Shown piece by piece: positions 37,675 to 49,665 of a stretch of DNA of 64,000 nt. Every line of letters begins with the position of its first letter. Position 1 is the stretch's first letter. The notes beneath the pieces are model-generated. The model saw nothing but the letters and a program-made list of their open reading frames with translations. It was not told the origin of the DNA and searched no databases. The position numbers were made by a program, and so were the translations under genes. Source of the DNA: Buchnera aphidicola (Schlechtendalia chinensis) (lineage in GTDB: Bacteria; Pseudomonadota; Gammaproteobacteria; Enterobacterales; Enterobacteriaceae); the NCBI RefSeq assembly GCF_001648115.1, contig NZ_CP011299.1:124001-188000 (forward strand), in the 5' to 3' direction.

Positions 37675-38169
37675 ATGCTAAATAAAATTGTAAATGACAC
37701 TTTTGAACTTAGTTACGAAGAGATTAAAGAAATATTGGAAGTCAAACGTAGCTATGAGAATTCTCGTGCTAGTTCTATAGAAGCATTAAAAATTGTTCAG
37801 AAGAAAAGAGGATGGATTTCTAGAAGTTCTATTAATGCCATTTCAAAGATACTTAGAATTTCTGAGAGTGATTTGGAAGAAATTGCTACTTTTTACAGTC
37901 AGATTTTTAGAAAACCGGTAGGCAGAAATATAATACGTTATTGTGATAGTGTAGTATGTTATATGCATGGATGTGAAGATATTAAATTTTTTTTAGAAAA
38001 AAGATTAAATATTTTTATTGGAGAGACAACAAAAGATTTTCGATTTACTTTATTACCTACATGTTGTTTAGGAGCTTGCGATAAAGCTCCTGTTATAATG
38101 ATTAACGATCATACTTATTTTTGTTTGACATTAAAACTTATAGTAGAATTATTGGAATCATATAAGTGA
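37675..38169 (+). CDS. nuoE: NADH dehydrogenase I subunit E (cluster N1a)
   Basis: Thioredoxin-fold [2Fe-2S] protein of the peripheral arm, 164 residues (E. coli 166). Cluster ligands are Cys90, Cys95, Cys131 and Cys135 (CDSVVC and CCLGAC). The frame is open to 37633, but the family start is the ATG at 37675. Its stop overlaps the nuoF start (GTGA). Confidence 0.95.
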   Translation: MLNKIVNDTFELSYEEIKEILEVKRSYENSRASSIEALKIVQKKRGWISRSSINAISKILRISESDLEEIATFYSQIFRKPVGRNIIRYCDSVVCYMHGCEDIKFFLEKRLNIFIGETTKDFRFTLLPTCCLGACDKAPVIMINDHTYFCLTLKLIVELLESYK

Positions 38170-39509
38170 AGAAAATATTAAGAACTTCGGAAACACACCC
38201 ATTAACGTGGTGGTTAAATAAAGATGAAGATACAGTATGGATTAACGAATATAAAAAAAAAGGTGGTTATCTTGCTTTTGAAAAAGCACTGCATAATATC
38301 GATCCTGATGGTGTTATTAACATAATAAAAGATTCTGGATTAAAAGGACGAGGAGGGGCAGGTTTTTACACAGGTGTCAAATGGAGTTTGATGTCTAAAA
38401 ATGTTGATGTTAAAACTCGTTATTTATTATGCAATGCTGATGAGATGGAACCAGGAACTTACAAAGATAGATTTTTAATGGAAAAAATTCCTCATCAGTT
38501 GATAGAAGGTATATTAATTAGTGCTTTGGCATTGCGAGTTAATAGAAGTTACATTTTTTTAAGAGGAGAATATGTTAAAGCTGAACGTATTTTAAAAAAA
38601 GCTATTGATGAAGCAAAGAAATTTGGATATGTGGGATCTAATGTACTTAGTTCTAGTTTAAGTTTTGAAATTTTTTTACATAGTGGTGCTGGTCGTTATA
38701 TTTGCGGAGAAGAAACGGCATTAATTAATTCTTTAGAAGGAAGGCGTCCTAATCCGAGATCTAAACCTCCTTTTCCTGCAGTGTGCGGAGCTTGGGGAAA
38801 ACCTACTTGTGTAAATAATGTTGAAACGTTGTCTAATGTGCCATCTATTATTTTGCATGGTGTTTCATGGTATAAGAATTTATCAAACAGTTCAGATTCT
38901 GGTACTAAAATTATGGGATTTTCAGGAAAAGTTAAAAATCCTGGTTTATGGGAGTTACCATTTGGAATTACTGCACGAGAAGTTTTAGAAGATTATGCTG
39001 GTGGAATGAAAAATGGATTACAATTAAAAGCTTGGCAACCAGGAGGAGCGAGTACAGAATTTCTAACATATGAACATATTGATGTTCCCATGGATTTTTC
39101 TAGTGTTAGTCATGCAGGTAGCAGATTAGGCACTGCTATTGCTATGGCAGTAGATAATGCTGTAAACATGGTTTCTTTAGTTAGAAACATTGAAGAATTT
39201 TTTTCCAGGGAATCGTGTGGGTGGTGCACTCCATGTCGTGATGGATTGCCATGGATTGTTTTTATTTTGAAGGATTTGGAAAAATTTAAAGGACATAAAA
39301 ATGATATTGAATTATTAGAAACACTATGTTATCAATTAGGCCCAGGGAAAACATTTTGTGCTCATGCCCCAGGAGCTGTTTCTCCGTTAAAAAGTGCAAT
39401 TAAATATTTTCGAAAAGAATTTGAAGATGGTATTAAGTTGTCTTCAACTATTGATATAAAAGTTGTTGATGGTGTTCAACCTAATTACATCGTAAACAAT
39501 GACAGTTAA
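38166..39509 (+). CDS. nuoF: NADH dehydrogenase I subunit F (NADH/FMN site, GUG start)
   Basis: Binds NADH, FMN and cluster N3. The 447 residues (E. coli 445) show the Gly-rich LKGRGGAGF (59-67), [13 protein letters not shown] near 94, [16 protein letters not shown] near 180 and cluster ligands [12 protein letters not shown] near 355, with a further Cys in GKTFCAHA. It starts with GTG overlapping the nuoE stop, so translation is coupled. Confidence 0.96.
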   Translation: MKKILRTSETHPLTWWLNKDEDTVWINEYKKKGGYLAFEKALHNIDPDGVINIIKDSGLKGRGGAGFYTGVKWSLMSKNVDVKTRYLLCNADEMEPGTYKDRFLMEKIPHQLIEGILISALALRVNRSYIFLRGEYVKAERILKKAIDEAKKFGYVGSNVLSSSLSFEIFLHSGAGRYICGEETALINSLEGRRPNPRSKPPFPAVCGAWGKPTCVNNVETLSNVPSIILHGVSWYKNLSNSSDSGTKIMGFSGKVKNPGLWELPFGITAREVLEDYAGGMKNGLQLKAWQPGGASTEFLTYEHIDVPMDFSSVSHAGSRLGTAIAMAVDNAVNMVSLVRNIEEFFSRESCGWCTPCRDGLPWIVFILKDLEKFKGHKNDIELLETLCYQLGPGKTFCAHAPGAVSPLKSAIKYFRKEFEDGIKLSSTIDIKVVDGVQPNYIVNNDS

Positions 39510-39599
39510 TTTTATTATTTTAAGAATGTTTTATCAATTTTTTTACATGGAATAATATATAAGTTCATGAACTTTATTGATTGGAAATAAAGATTATTT

Positions 39600-42329
39600 A
39601 TGGCTATAATTTTTATAAATGATAAAAAATATCATGTTAATGCTTCAGATAATTTATTGCATGCATGTTTATCGCTTGGTTTTGACATACCATATTTTTG
39701 CTGGCATCCGATATTAGGAAGTATTGGTTCATGTCGTCAATGTATGGTCAAGCAATATGACAATTGCGAAGATAAGGTAGGTCGATTAGTAATATCTTGT
39801 ATGACTCCTGTTTTAAATGGATCAGTAATCTCTATACATGATTCTGAATCAGTAGAATTTAGAAAAGGTATTATTGAGTTGTTAATGACTAACCATCCTC
39901 ATGATTGTCCTATATGCGAAGAAGGTGGGAGTTGCCATCTTCAAGATATGACTGTAATTACTGGGCATAATAAACGTCGTTATCGGTTTTTAAAGAGAAC
40001 TCATAAAAATCAGTATTTAGGACCTTTTGTTGGACATGAAATGAATAGATGTATTTCATGTTATAGATGTGTTCGCTATTATAAAGATTACGCTGATGGT
40101 ACAGATTTTGGAGTGTATGGTACTAGTAATAATATTTATTTTGGAAGATTAGAAGAAGGAGCTTTAGAAAGTGAGTTTTCTGGAAATTTAGTTGAAGTTT
40201 GTCCTACTGGAGTTTTTACTGATAAAATTCAATCAGAGAAATATTCGCGAAAATGGGATTTGCAATATGCACCGAGTATTTGTCAACATTGTTGTGTTGG
40301 ATGCAATATTAGTGCTGGAGAAAAATATGGAGAAATATGTAAAGTAGAAAACAGATATCACGAAAATATTAATCGTTATTTTTTATGCGATTTAGGTCGG
40401 TTTGGGTATAGTTATTCTAATTTAGAAGACAGACCTAAATATTCTGTTTTTCGAAATGAAAATAAAACGAAAATACTTAAAAACTTGCAAAATTCTTTTA
40501 CGTTAATAGAAAAATTATTGTTAGATTCGTCTCAAGTAATAGGAATTGGATCTAACCGTGCTAGCTTAGAGAGCAATTATGCATTACAAAAATTAGTTGG
40601 AAAAAAAAATTTTTCAACAGGAATGCTTCAAAAAGAATTAGACTGTACATCACTTATTATAAGTATTTTAAAGAGTGGTGGTATTTACGTTCCGACATTA
40701 AAAGAAATAGAAAATTATGATGTAATTTTTATATTAGGTGAAGATGTTACACAAACTTCTCCTATGATAGCATTGTCTATTAGACAAGCTATAAAAGAGA
40801 AATCTAAATCAATTTCATTTTCTAAGAATATTCCGGTTTGGAATTCTTTAGCTGTTAAAAATGCTTCACAAGGTGTAAAAAATAGGTTATTTATTATAAA
40901 TACTTACGCAACAAAGCTAGATGATATTTCTGAAAAAAGTTGTATTTTTTCAATAAATAGTCAAGTTCAATTAGGTTTTAAAATTTCTCACCATATTGAT
41001 AAAGATTCTCCTGGTATTGATAATTCAAGCGATAGTAATACTAAAATTGTAGAATTGATTAGTTGTGCGTTGTTATCGTCTAAAAATCCTCTTATTATTT
41101 CTGGGACTCATTCTAATAGTGTTGAATTAATTCAATCTACATATAATATAGCAAAATCATTAAAAAATAGAAAAAAAAATGTGGGGTTAATATTTTTAAC
41201 TTCTAATTCTAACAGTCTGGGAATAGGTCTACTAGATGGGATGTCATTGGAAAAGGTGTCAGAAAAAATATTAAAGAATAAGTGTGATTTTTTAATTATT
41301 TTAGAAAATGATATATATCGTTATTTTTCAAAATTTTACATGTCAAAATTATTGAAAATTGTAAAAAATGTTTTGGTTATAGACCATCTTAATACTGATA
41401 CTATGAAAATAGGAAAAATATCTCTTCCGTCGACTAATTGTTTTGAAAGCTCGGGAACTGTTGTAAATTATGAAGGTCGAGCACAGCGTTTTTTTCAAGT
41501 ATATGATCCAAAGTTTTATTGTAATGATATTCATACTTTAGATAGTTGGATGTGGTTACATCTTATAAGATGCAAATTGTATAAAAAAAGTCAAACTTGG
41601 TATAAGTTAGATGATGTTATTCATAGTTTGTCTTCTGAAAAATTTGATTTTAGAAATTTAAAGTTTGTAGCGCCTGATGCATCTTTTAGAGTTTTTGGTC
41701 AAAAATTAGCTAGGTCTCCACATCGTTCTAGTGGAAGAACTTCAGTTCGAGCTAATATTAACGTTCATGAAAGGTCTCAACCTAAAGATCAAAATTCTAT
41801 GTTTTCTTTTTCTATGGAAGGTTGTCAACAATTTTATAAATATTCTTCGTATATACCTTTTTCTTGGACCCCAGGTTGGAATTCTATACAATCTTTGAAT
41901 AAGTTTTCTAGAAATATTGATGGAAAGTTACCTTTTTGGAATTCTGGAAAACATTTATTTGAACATGGTACTGGAAAATTAATACCTTGGTTTAATTATT
42001 GTTCTGTTAAAAATGAGAGTAACGATAGTTATTGTATTTTCCCATATTATGCTTTGTTCGGTAGTGAACCATTATCAAAATTATCTCCTAAGATTTCCGA
42101 AAACATATCAATTTTTTCAGGAATCATGAATAAAAATGATGCAAAAATATTGTCCATTCGTTCTGGATCTAAAATAGAATTTGAATGTTTTAATACGTTG
42201 TTCACAGTAACTATTTTTGTGTCTTCTAAAATTAAATCTAAACATTTGGGTTTGCTTTTAGGGCATTACGACTTACCTATTTCTCTATCTGGAAAAAAAA
42301 TTGTGGATTTGAGAAAAATAACTGTATGA
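39600..42329 (+). CDS. nuoG: NADH dehydrogenase I subunit G
   Basis: Largest peripheral-arm subunit, 909 residues (E. coli 908). The N-terminal [2Fe-2S] ferredoxin-like part includes CWHPILGSIGSCRQC (near 33-48); the His-Cys3 motif is HPHDCPICEEGGSC near 100, then a [4Fe-4S] motif CISCYRC near 150, and the extra N7 cluster CQHCCVGC near 227 with a later Cys in FLCDLG. A molybdopterin-type domain without cofactor follows. It is the most diverged nuo protein, especially at the C-terminus. The ATG lies 90 bases after nuoF. Confidence 0.96.
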   Translation: MAIIFINDKKYHVNASDNLLHACLSLGFDIPYFCWHPILGSIGSCRQCMVKQYDNCEDKVGRLVISCMTPVLNGSVISIHDSESVEFRKGIIELLMTNHPHDCPICEEGGSCHLQDMTVITGHNKRRYRFLKRTHKNQYLGPFVGHEMNRCISCYRCVRYYKDYADGTDFGVYGTSNNIYFGRLEEGALESEFSGNLVEVCPTGVFTDKIQSEKYSRKWDLQYAPSICQHCCVGCNISAGEKYGEICKVENRYHENINRYFLCDLGRFGYSYSNLEDRPKYSVFRNENKTKILKNLQNSFTLIEKLLLDSSQVIGIGSNRASLESNYALQKLVGKKNFSTGMLQKELDCTSLIISILKSGGIYVPTLKEIENYDVIFILGEDVTQTSPMIALSIRQAIKEKSKSISFSKNIPVWNSLAVKNASQGVKNRLFIINTYATKLDDISEKSCIFSINSQVQLGFKISHHIDKDSPGIDNSSDSNTKIVELISCALLSSKNPLIISGTHSNSVELIQSTYNIAKSLKNRKKNVGLIFLTSNSNSLGIGLLDGMSLEKVSEKILKNKCDFLIILENDIYRYFSKFYMSKLLKIVKNVLVIDHLNTDTMKIGKISLPSTNCFESSGTVVNYEGRAQRFFQVYDPKFYCNDIHTLDSWMWLHLIRCKLYKKSQTWYKLDDVIHSLSSEKFDFRNLKFVAPDASFRVFGQKLARSPHRSSGRTSVRANINVHERSQPKDQNSMFSFSMEGCQQFYKYSSYIPFSWTPGWNSIQSLNKFSRNIDGKLPFWNSGKHLFEHGTGKLIPWFNYCSVKNESNDSYCIFPYYALFGSEPLSKLSPKISENISIFSGIMNKNDAKILSIRSGSKIEFECFNTLFTVTIFVSSKIKSKHLGLLLGHYDLPISLSGKKIVDLRKITV

Positions 42330-42362
42330 TTATGTTTTTAATAATATTAATGAGAATGAACA

Positions 42363-43301
42363 GTGTTAGTATTGCAATCGGTTTTTGTTTTGTTATTAGT
42401 TTTGATATGTGCAGCAGTTATGAGTGTTGTAGAACGCAAAATATTAGGTTTGTTGCAAAATCGCTGTGGTCCTAATAGAGTTGGTTGGAAAGGCACGTTA
42501 CAGATAGCAGCAGATATGATTAAAATATTTTTTAAAGAAGATTGGATTCCGTCGTTTAGCAAAAGAGCAATATTTTTTTGTGCTCCAATATTAAGTTTTA
42601 CATTATTGCTATTAGTAATAGTTATTATACCGTTTAGTTCTTGTTTTGTTATCATTAATCTTAATATAGGTATTTTATTTTTTTTAATGATTGCGTCTTT
42701 ATCTGTATATTCTGTACTATTTGCAGGTTGGTCTAGCAATAATAAATATGCGTTATTAGGAGCTATTAGAGCTACAGCACAAACATTATCATATGAAGTT
42801 TTTTTGGGACTGTCTTTAATGGGTGTAGTAATGCGGGCACGATCGTTTAATATGATTGATATTGTCAATAGTCAAACTTTTATTTGGAATTGTTTTCCTC
42901 AATTTTTTGGATTTATTACTTTTTTAATAGCAGGTTTAGCTTTATGTCATAGGCATCCTTTTGATCAGCCTGAGTCTGAGCAAGAATTAGCAGATGGTTA
43001 TCATATTGAATATTCTGGCATGAAGTTTGGATTATTTTTCATTGGAGAATATATTTCTATTATAGTAATTTCTAGTTTAATTACTACTATGTTTTTTGGA
43101 GGTTGGTTAGGGTTTACATCTTTTGAAGTTCTTTCTTTTATTTTAAAAACAATGTTTTTTATATTTTTGTTTGTTTTAATTCGAGCTTCTCTACCTCGTC
43201 CTCGTTATGATAAGATGATATTGTTTGGATGGCAAGTTTGTTTTCCATTAACTTTAATAAATTTAATAGGTACTGCTATTTTTATGTTATATAAAGCTTA
43301 A
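42363..43301 (+). CDS. nuoH: NADH dehydrogenase I subunit H (GUG start)
   Basis: Quinone-chamber membrane subunit, 312 residues (E. coli 325). Conserved loops: [19 protein letters not shown] near 22-40, [15 protein letters not shown] near 47, [24 protein letters not shown] near 119-142 and [22 protein letters not shown] near 197-218. An in-frame stop directly upstream forces the GTG at 42363 (or a later codon), so about 13 N-terminal residues of E. coli NuoH are missing. Confidence 0.94.
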   Translation: MLVLQSVFVLLLVLICAAVMSVVERKILGLLQNRCGPNRVGWKGTLQIAADMIKIFFKEDWIPSFSKRAIFFCAPILSFTLLLLVIVIIPFSSCFVIINLNIGILFFLMIASLSVYSVLFAGWSSNNKYALLGAIRATAQTLSYEVFLGLSLMGVVMRARSFNMIDIVNSQTFIWNCFPQFFGFITFLIAGLALCHRHPFDQPESEQELADGYHIEYSGMKFGLFFIGEYISIIVISSLITTMFFGGWLGFTSFEVLSFILKTMFFIFLFVLIRASLPRPRYDKMILFGWQVCFPLTLINLIGTAIFMLYKA

Positions 43302-43316
43302 TAAGAGATTGATTTT

Positions 43317-43859
43317 ATGAGTATTTTAAACATAATGTGTTCTTTAGTTAGCCAAATACGTAGTATTTGGCTAACTTTTATTAATATTTTTTCAAAACGT
43401 GAAACTATAATGTATCCAGAGAAGTCTGTATATCTTCCTCCAAGATATAGAGGACGTATTATATTGTCTCGTAATTTAAATGGTGATGAACGATGTGTTG
43501 CATGTAATTTATGTGCGGTAGCTTGTCCTGTAGGTTGCATTTCTTTAAAAAAATCTGTTTCAAAGACTAAGAAATGGTATCCTGAATTTTTTCGAATTAA
43601 TTTTTCTCGGTGTATATTTTGTGGGTTATGCGAGGAAGCTTGTCCAACAGCTGCTATTCAACTAATTCCTGATTTTGAACTGTCAGAATATAAAAGGCAA
43701 GATTTGGTATATGAAAAAGAAGATTTGTTAATTTCAGGTCCCGGAAAATACCCTGATTATGATTTTTATAAGTTTTCTGGTGTAGAAATAGAAGGTAAAA
43801 AGAAAGGAGATTTAAGTAATGAATCTCGTCCAATTGATGTAAAAACATTGTTACCTTAA
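43317..43859 (+). CDS. nuoI: NADH dehydrogenase I subunit I (clusters N6a, N6b)
   Basis: Ferredoxin-like subunit, 180 residues as in E. coli, joining the peripheral to the membrane arm. The two [4Fe-4S] motifs are [15 protein letters not shown] near 60-74 and [12 protein letters not shown] near 99-110. The ATG lies 15 bases after nuoH. Confidence 0.96.
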   Translation: MSILNIMCSLVSQIRSIWLTFINIFSKRETIMYPEKSVYLPPRYRGRIILSRNLNGDERCVACNLCAVACPVGCISLKKSVSKTKKWYPEFFRINFSRCIFCGLCEEACPTAAIQLIPDFELSEYKRQDLVYEKEDLLISGPGKYPDYDFYKFSGVEIEGKKKGDLSNESRPIDVKTLLP

Positions 43860-43869
43860 GGATAATAAT

Positions 43870-44370
43870 ATGGAACTTACTTTTTATAGTTGTGGATGCT
43901 TATCAATTATTTTTACCATATTAACAATTTTTAATAGAAATCCAATGTACTCATTAATATGTTTAATTATGTCATTTTTATCTACATCTGGTGTACTATT
44001 TTCATTGGGAGCTTTTTTTGCAGCGTCTTTAGAAGTCATAATTTATTCTGGCGCTATTATGGTATTATTTGTGTTCATTATTATGATGTGTAACTTTAAA
44101 AATTTTGTTTATTATTCTGCTATTTCTAATCAAACTAGACCGAATTTTTTTGTGTTATTTTTTTTAGATTTGATGTTAGTTTTTTCGTCAATTTTTATAT
44201 TATTTAATGCAAATGAAAAATATATATTTAATGTAGTTATTAGTACGAAACTATTAGGTATTAAATTATTTAGTGATTATATTTTAATTGTTGAATTGGC
44301 ATCGATGCTGTTATTAAGTGCTTTAGTAGTGGTTTTTCACATTGGGGGAAAATGCCATAAATTTCATTAA
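43870..44370 (+). CDS. nuoJ: NADH dehydrogenase I subunit J
   Basis: Five-helix membrane subunit, 166 residues (E. coli 184). The N-terminal two thirds is conserved (SGVLFSLGAFFAASLEVIIYSGAIMVLFVF near 38-68); the C-terminus is shortened. An aagga precedes the ATG and overlaps the nuoI stop. Confidence 0.93.
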   Translation: MELTFYSCGCLSIIFTILTIFNRNPMYSLICLIMSFLSTSGVLFSLGAFFAASLEVIIYSGAIMVLFVFIIMMCNFKNFVYYSAISNQTRPNFFVLFFLDLMLVFSSIFILFNANEKYIFNVVISTKLLGIKLFSDYILIVELASMLLLSALVVVFHIGGKCHKFH

Positions 44371-44390
44371 TTAATTAGGATAATTTATTT

Positions 44391-44693
44391 ATGATTCCTT
44401 TATCTCATGCTCTCATTTTATCTTCAATTTTGTTAATATTGGGTTTAACCTCTTTATTAATACAAAAAAATATATTGCTTATGTTAATTAGTTTAGAAAT
44501 TATGATTAATGCTGTGGCATTAGCATTAGTAGTAGTGGGTAGTTATTGGAATCAAGTCGATGGACAGATTATGTATATTTTAATCATAACTTTGGGAGCC
44601 TCGGAATCAGGAATAGGATTAGCGCTATTAGTTAAATGTTATAAGCGATTTAAAACTTTAAATATTAATAAATTAAGTGAGATGCATGGATGA
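44391..44693 (+). CDS. nuoK: NADH dehydrogenase I subunit K
   Basis: Three-helix membrane subunit of 100 residues, the same length as in E. coli. The buried Glu residues of the family are seen in [13 protein letters not shown] (near 34-46) and [15 protein letters not shown] (near 67-81). The stop overlaps the nuoL start (ATGA). Confidence 0.95.
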   Translation: MIPLSHALILSSILLILGLTSLLIQKNILLMLISLEIMINAVALALVVVGSYWNQVDGQIMYILIITLGASESGIGLALLVKCYKRFKTLNINKLSEMHG

Positions 44694-46540
44694 ATATCGT
44701 TTATATGATAATTTTATTTCCATTAATAAGTTGTATTTTATTGATGTTTTTAAAAACGAAATATTCTAATAATCAAGTGATGGCAGTTTCTATTAGTTCT
44801 GTTTTTCTATCGATGTTATTTTCAATATATTTAATGGTAATTTTTTTCTATTCGAATAATAATATATTAATTGAAAATTTATGGACTTTTATTGTTGTAA
44901 ACGATTTTAGAATTAATTTTGGAATATTAATGGATGGTTTATCACTTACTATGTTAGTAATGGTAACTTGTATAGGCTTTCTGGTTCATGTATTTTCTAT
45001 GTGGTATATGCGTTTAAAAAATGATTTGTCAAATTTTTTTGCATATATGAATTTTTTTATCGCTAGTATGGTTGTACTAGTAGTGTCTGATAATCTAGTA
45101 TTTATGTTTTTAGGATGGGAAGCAGTAGGATTGTGTTCTTATTTATTAGTAGGGTTTTACTATAAAAATAGTAATTCTAATTATGCTGCTTTAAAAGGAT
45201 TTATTATTACTAGAATTGGGGACATTTTTTTATTATTGTCAATTTTTTTTATTTATAGAGAGTTTGGAACTACAAATTTCAAAGAGTTAGAATTTATTTT
45301 AAGAACGTTTGCAACAAACGAACATTTAGAGTCTCTGAAATGGATTACCTTTTTTCTCTTAGTTGGAGCTGTCGGGAAATCTGCTCAAATTCCATTGCAA
45401 ACTTGGTTAGCAGATGCTATGGTAGGTCCTACTCCAGTTTCTGCCTTAATACATGCGGCTACAATGGTAACAGCTGGAATTTATTTAATAGCTAGAACTC
45501 ATTTTTTGTTTATTTTAAGTCCAGAAATTTTGTATATTGTAGGAATTATTGGTAGTTTAACGTTAATTCTTTCTAGTTGTTCTGCTTTAGTTCAAACTGA
45601 TATAAAAAAAATATTAGCATACTCAACTATGAGTCAAATAGGTTATATGTTTATTGCATTGAGTATGCAAAATTGGATTGCAGCTATTAAACATTTAGTT
45701 GTTCATGCTATTGTAAAAGCGTTACTTTTTCTCACCTCAGGATCAATGATCATCTTATTAAATAATGAAAAAAATATTTTCAAAATGAGAGGTTTAAAGA
45801 ATCAATTTCCTTTATTGTACTATGCTTTTTTAATCGGTGGAGCTTCTTTATCGTCTTTTCCAATTTTTACTTCTGGTTTTTATAGTAAGGGAGAAATTTT
45901 ATTTTACTCTTTTGAAAATAGTTATAATTTTTTTTTCATATCTGGCTTACTAGGATTTATATTAACCACAATATATACATTTAGAATGATTTTTGTGGTT
46001 TTTCATGGAACTAAAAAAAATAAAAGATTAATAACTCCAATAGATCTTAGTCACAGTTTTCCATTAATTATATTAATGATATTTTCTACTTTTATTGAAT
46101 CTTACGTTATCTTCCCGTTATCTTGCGTTTTTCCTAGAACGATAGGATCTGTTCATTCTAGTATATTTCTAGAAATAATATGTAGTTTTATATCTTTATT
46201 CGGTATAGTTATATCTTATTATTTGTGGGTAGTTGATAGAAAAATAGTTGATAAAATATTATATACTAGAATTGGAAATAAGATACATACTTTTTGGTTA
46301 CATGCGTGGGAATTCGATTATATATATAATATTATTTTTGTAAAACCTTATCTTTATGTTTCTAAAGCTTTAGTTTCAGATCCTATAAATATTTCTATTA
46401 GTTTTTTTAGAGGTTTATTTTGTTTCTTTTATCGTAGATTAGAATTTATTTATAATGGATATTTGTATATGTATCTTTTTTTAATTATTTCTGGGTGTGT
46501 GATGTTATTAACAACTGTAATACTAAATATAAACAGTTAA
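44690..46540 (+). CDS. nuoL: NADH dehydrogenase I subunit L
   Basis: Antiporter-like proton-pumping subunit with the long lateral helix, 616 residues (E. coli 613). Key stretches are [19 protein letters not shown] near 140 (Glu), [35 protein letters not shown] near 228-262 (Lys and His) and the transport-helix Lys in [12 protein letters not shown] near 343. It overlaps nuoK by four bases. Confidence 0.96.
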   Translation: MNIVYMIILFPLISCILLMFLKTKYSNNQVMAVSISSVFLSMLFSIYLMVIFFYSNNNILIENLWTFIVVNDFRINFGILMDGLSLTMLVMVTCIGFLVHVFSMWYMRLKNDLSNFFAYMNFFIASMVVLVVSDNLVFMFLGWEAVGLCSYLLVGFYYKNSNSNYAALKGFIITRIGDIFLLLSIFFIYREFGTTNFKELEFILRTFATNEHLESLKWITFFLLVGAVGKSAQIPLQTWLADAMVGPTPVSALIHAATMVTAGIYLIARTHFLFILSPEILYIVGIIGSLTLILSSCSALVQTDIKKILAYSTMSQIGYMFIALSMQNWIAAIKHLVVHAIVKALLFLTSGSMIILLNNEKNIFKMRGLKNQFPLLYYAFLIGGASLSSFPIFTSGFYSKGEILFYSFENSYNFFFISGLLGFILTTIYTFRMIFVVFHGTKKNKRLITPIDLSHSFPLIILMIFSTFIESYVIFPLSCVFPRTIGSVHSSIFLEIICSFISLFGIVISYYLWVVDRKIVDKILYTRIGNKIHTFWLHAWEFDYIYNIIFVKPYLYVSKALVSDPINISISFFRGLFCFFYRRLEFIYNGYLYMYLFLIISGCVMLLTTVILNINS

Positions 46541-46653
46541 AATTTTAAATTATTTAAATTTTCGTTATTTTAATCAATAAAAATAGTATAGTGATTATTA
46601 TAAACATTATTATAGTTACTAAGCGAATAAATCAAAAGCAGGAATACAATGAT

Positions 46654-48192
46654 ATGCTACTTCCTATTTTTATTATAGTTCCTTTTTTAGGTGGAATATT
46701 TTGTTGGATTTTTGAGAAATATTATGTAAAAATTTCTCATTATATTTCATTAATATTAATGGTATCAATGTTAATATTGTCTGTTTCATTGTTATTTCAA
46801 AATTCAGTAGTTTCTCTTCGTAGTTTTTATGAACCTAATTGGGATTTTGAATATAAGTCTGATTGGATTCCGAGGTTTGGAATTGCGTTTCATCTGGCCG
46901 CTGATAAGCTTTCTATTATAATGTTAATTCTGACCAGTTTTTTAGGAGTAATATCTACGCTTTGTTCTTGGGATAAAATAAAAAAAAACATTGGTTTTTT
47001 TTATTTAAATTTATTATGGATTTTAAGTTTTTCGATGGGCATTTTTCTTTCTATAGATTTATTTCTATTTTTCTTTTTTTGGGAAATCGTAATTTTTCCA
47101 ACTTATTTCATGATGATATTTTGGGGACGCGAAGAAAATGGGAAAAATGTGTTTTCTAAGAGATTTTCTGCTGCTAATAAATTTTTTATGTATTCTCAGT
47201 GTTCTGGTTTAATATTACTTTTTTCTATATTGTTTTTAGTACATGCTAATTATGCATCTACTCATATTTTAAGTTTTGATTATAACGTATTGAGATATAC
47301 TACTTTAAATTTTTTTTTAGAAATATTTATTATGATTGGGTTTTTCTTGTCTTTTTGTATAAAAATCCCTATCGTTCCATTTCATGGTTGGCTTCCAGAT
47401 TTTCACACTTTTTCACCTATTGTAGGTTCATTAGACATTTTAGGAATTTTAATAAAGACAGCAGTTTATGCTTTATTAAGATTTAACGTTGTTTTTTTTC
47501 CACATTCTTCATCTAGTTTTTCAAGTATTTTTATGTGGTTAGGTGTTATAACTGTTTTTTATTCTTTATTTGTTGCCTTTTCTCAGACAGATATAAAACG
47601 ATTAATTTCTTATATCTCTATATCTCACGCAGGTTTTATTTTAATTGCTATTTATAGCGCAGATAAAATTGCTTATCAAGGAATAGTTTTACAAATTGTT
47701 TCTTGTGCGCTTTCTACTGCTGCTTTGTATTGTCTTGTAGGTCAATTATTTAAATATACTAATACTTGTGATATTCGAAATATGGGTGGTTTATGGTCGA
47801 AAATTAATTGGATACCCGGATTTTTTTTATTTTTTTCGTTTGCCAATTTAGGTATCCCAGGAACTGGTAATTTTGTAGGAGAATTTATGATATTATTAGG
47901 AACTTTTAACAATAATTCTTTCTTAGTTGGCATTTCTTCATTTTCTTTAATTATTTCGGCGTTATGTTCTTTAATTATGGTTCAAAAAATATATTTTGGT
48001 TCATGTTCTCAAAATAAAAATTTCAATAGCATTCAAAATCTTTCTCTTCGCGAAATTTTAATTTCATTTTCATTATTAGTGACGTTAATATTTATAGGAT
48101 TATATCCAAATATTATTTTGAATATATCTGAATTGCCGCTTAATGATATTCGAGCCACTTTTTCTAATTTTATTTTAACTACAAGGTTGTAA
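46654..48192 (+). CDS. nuoM: NADH dehydrogenase I subunit M
   Basis: Antiporter-like subunit, 512 residues (E. coli 509). FFFFFWEIVIFPTYF near 140 keeps the proton-path Glu, and KIPIVPFHGWLPD near 233 and GILIKTAVYALL near 262 keep the Lys residues. The frame is open back to 46591, but the ATG at 46654 matches the family (MLLPIFI) and has agga ten bases before it. A 113-base spacer separates it from nuoL, the longest inside the operon. Confidence 0.95.
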   Translation: MLLPIFIIVPFLGGIFCWIFEKYYVKISHYISLILMVSMLILSVSLLFQNSVVSLRSFYEPNWDFEYKSDWIPRFGIAFHLAADKLSIIMLILTSFLGVISTLCSWDKIKKNIGFFYLNLLWILSFSMGIFLSIDLFLFFFFWEIVIFPTYFMMIFWGREENGKNVFSKRFSAANKFFMYSQCSGLILLFSILFLVHANYASTHILSFDYNVLRYTTLNFFLEIFIMIGFFLSFCIKIPIVPFHGWLPDFHTFSPIVGSLDILGILIKTAVYALLRFNVVFFPHSSSSFSSIFMWLGVITVFYSLFVAFSQTDIKRLISYISISHAGFILIAIYSADKIAYQGIVLQIVSCALSTAALYCLVGQLFKYTNTCDIRNMGGLWSKINWIPGFFLFFSFANLGIPGTGNFVGEFMILLGTFNNNSFLVGISSFSLIISALCSLIMVQKIYFGSCSQNKNFNSIQNLSLREILISFSLLVTLIFIGLYPNIILNISELPLNDIRATFSNFILTTRL

Positions 48193-48198
48193 TTTTTA

Positions 48199-49665
48199 AT
48201 GATAGTATCTGCAAAACAGTTAATAGCATGCTCTCCATTATTAATTTTATCATTAACTGTAATAATTATAATTTTATTTATTTCGTATAACCGTAATCAT
48301 TTTTGTACTTTTTTGTGTTCTGTAATAGGATTACTTTTATCTTTTTTTTCTATTTGTATAGTTAAAACGATTGTTCCAATAAATGTTACTATGTTATTTC
48401 ATATAGATAAATATTCGTTATTATATATTTCAATGGTTCTGCTATCGAGCATTATTACATGTATATTTGCATATTCATGGCTAGAAAATTCTTTTTACAA
48501 TCGTAATGAATTTTATTTATTGTTGTTGTTATCTACTATTGGTTGTATTTCTTTAATTATTTCTAATCATATGTCGGTTTTTTTCATCGGAATGGAATTA
48601 ATGTCTTTGCCTGTTTTAGGATTGATTTCTTATGCGCATTTTGAAAGAAATGCTTTAGAAGCAGCTATAAAATATATGATTTTGTCTTGCTCAATATCAG
48701 TATTAGCATTGTTTGGTATTGCATTAATATATTCTATTACAGGTAGTTTAACATTTTCTAGTTTAATATACGAATTAGTAACTTCTATTTCACATCCAGA
48801 TAGTATTTTGCTGTGTGGATTAGGATTAATCATTTTTGCTTTTTCTTTCAAGCTATCCATATTCCCATTTCATATATGGACTCCTGATGTTTATAAGGGA
48901 ACTTCTTCGACAGTTTTAATGTATGTTTCTACTGCGACAAAGATTGCAGTTTTTAGTTTGTTTTTTAAGATTTTTATCTTTTTAATATCGTTTCATGTAG
49001 AATTTTTTAGAATTATGTTAGAAATTATGATATGTGCCTCTGTTATTTTTGGAAATTTTATGGCTGTATTCCAAACTGATATTAAAAGGTTTTTAGGATA
49101 TTCATCTATTTCTCAATTTGGGTATCTATTGACATCTTTATTAATTTCTAATGATTTTAATTTTTCTTTAGAAGTAGTAGGTATATATTTGGTTGGTTAT
49201 TTGTTGTCTAATATAGGAATGTTTGGTTTAATGAGTATTATGTCTATTTTAAAAAAAGATTTAAAATTCGATACTATTACGTTTTATCGTGGATTGTTTT
49301 GGAATAATCCACTTTTAGCGAGTATTATTACAATAATATTATTTTCTTTGTCAGGAATTCCTTCAACTCTTGGTTTTGTTGGAAAATTTTATTTATTATC
49401 GCTTATTGTTAAAGAAAATTTGTGGATGTTAGGAATAATTCTTTTGATAGGTTCTATAATTGGAATATATGCATATTTAAAAATTGTTGTATATTTATAT
49501 TTAGAACCTTTAGATAGTAATAATTCAAAAAACGTTGTTTTAGATTTTTTTGGGAAATTATGTATGTTCATTTTGTTTTTAATAGCAATATTGCTATTAT
49601 TGTTAGGAATTTTTCCAAATTTAATTATTGGAATTATTTCAAACTCTGAACCTCTTTTATTTTAA
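48199..49665 (+). CDS. nuoN: NADH dehydrogenase I subunit N
   Basis: Antiporter-like subunit next to nuoM, 488 residues (E. coli 485). FFIGMELMSLPVLGL near 130 contains the conserved Glu, FKLSIFPFHIWTPDVYKG near 217 and TATKIAVF near 245 the Lys residues. It is last of the thirteen nuo genes; no clear hairpin terminator follows within the adjacent spacer. Confidence 0.95.
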   Translation: MIVSAKQLIACSPLLILSLTVIIIILFISYNRNHFCTFLCSVIGLLLSFFSICIVKTIVPINVTMLFHIDKYSLLYISMVLLSSIITCIFAYSWLENSFYNRNEFYLLLLLSTIGCISLIISNHMSVFFIGMELMSLPVLGLISYAHFERNALEAAIKYMILSCSISVLALFGIALIYSITGSLTFSSLIYELVTSISHPDSILLCGLGLIIFAFSFKLSIFPFHIWTPDVYKGTSSTVLMYVSTATKIAVFSLFFKIFIFLISFHVEFFRIMLEIMICASVIFGNFMAVFQTDIKRFLGYSSISQFGYLLTSLLISNDFNFSLEVVGIYLVGYLLSNIGMFGLMSIMSILKKDLKFDTITFYRGLFWNNPLLASIITIILFSLSGIPSTLGFVGKFYLLSLIVKENLWMLGIILLIGSIIGIYAYLKIVVYLYLEPLDSNNSKNVVLDFFGKLCMFILFLIAILLLLLGIFPNLIIGIISNSEPLLF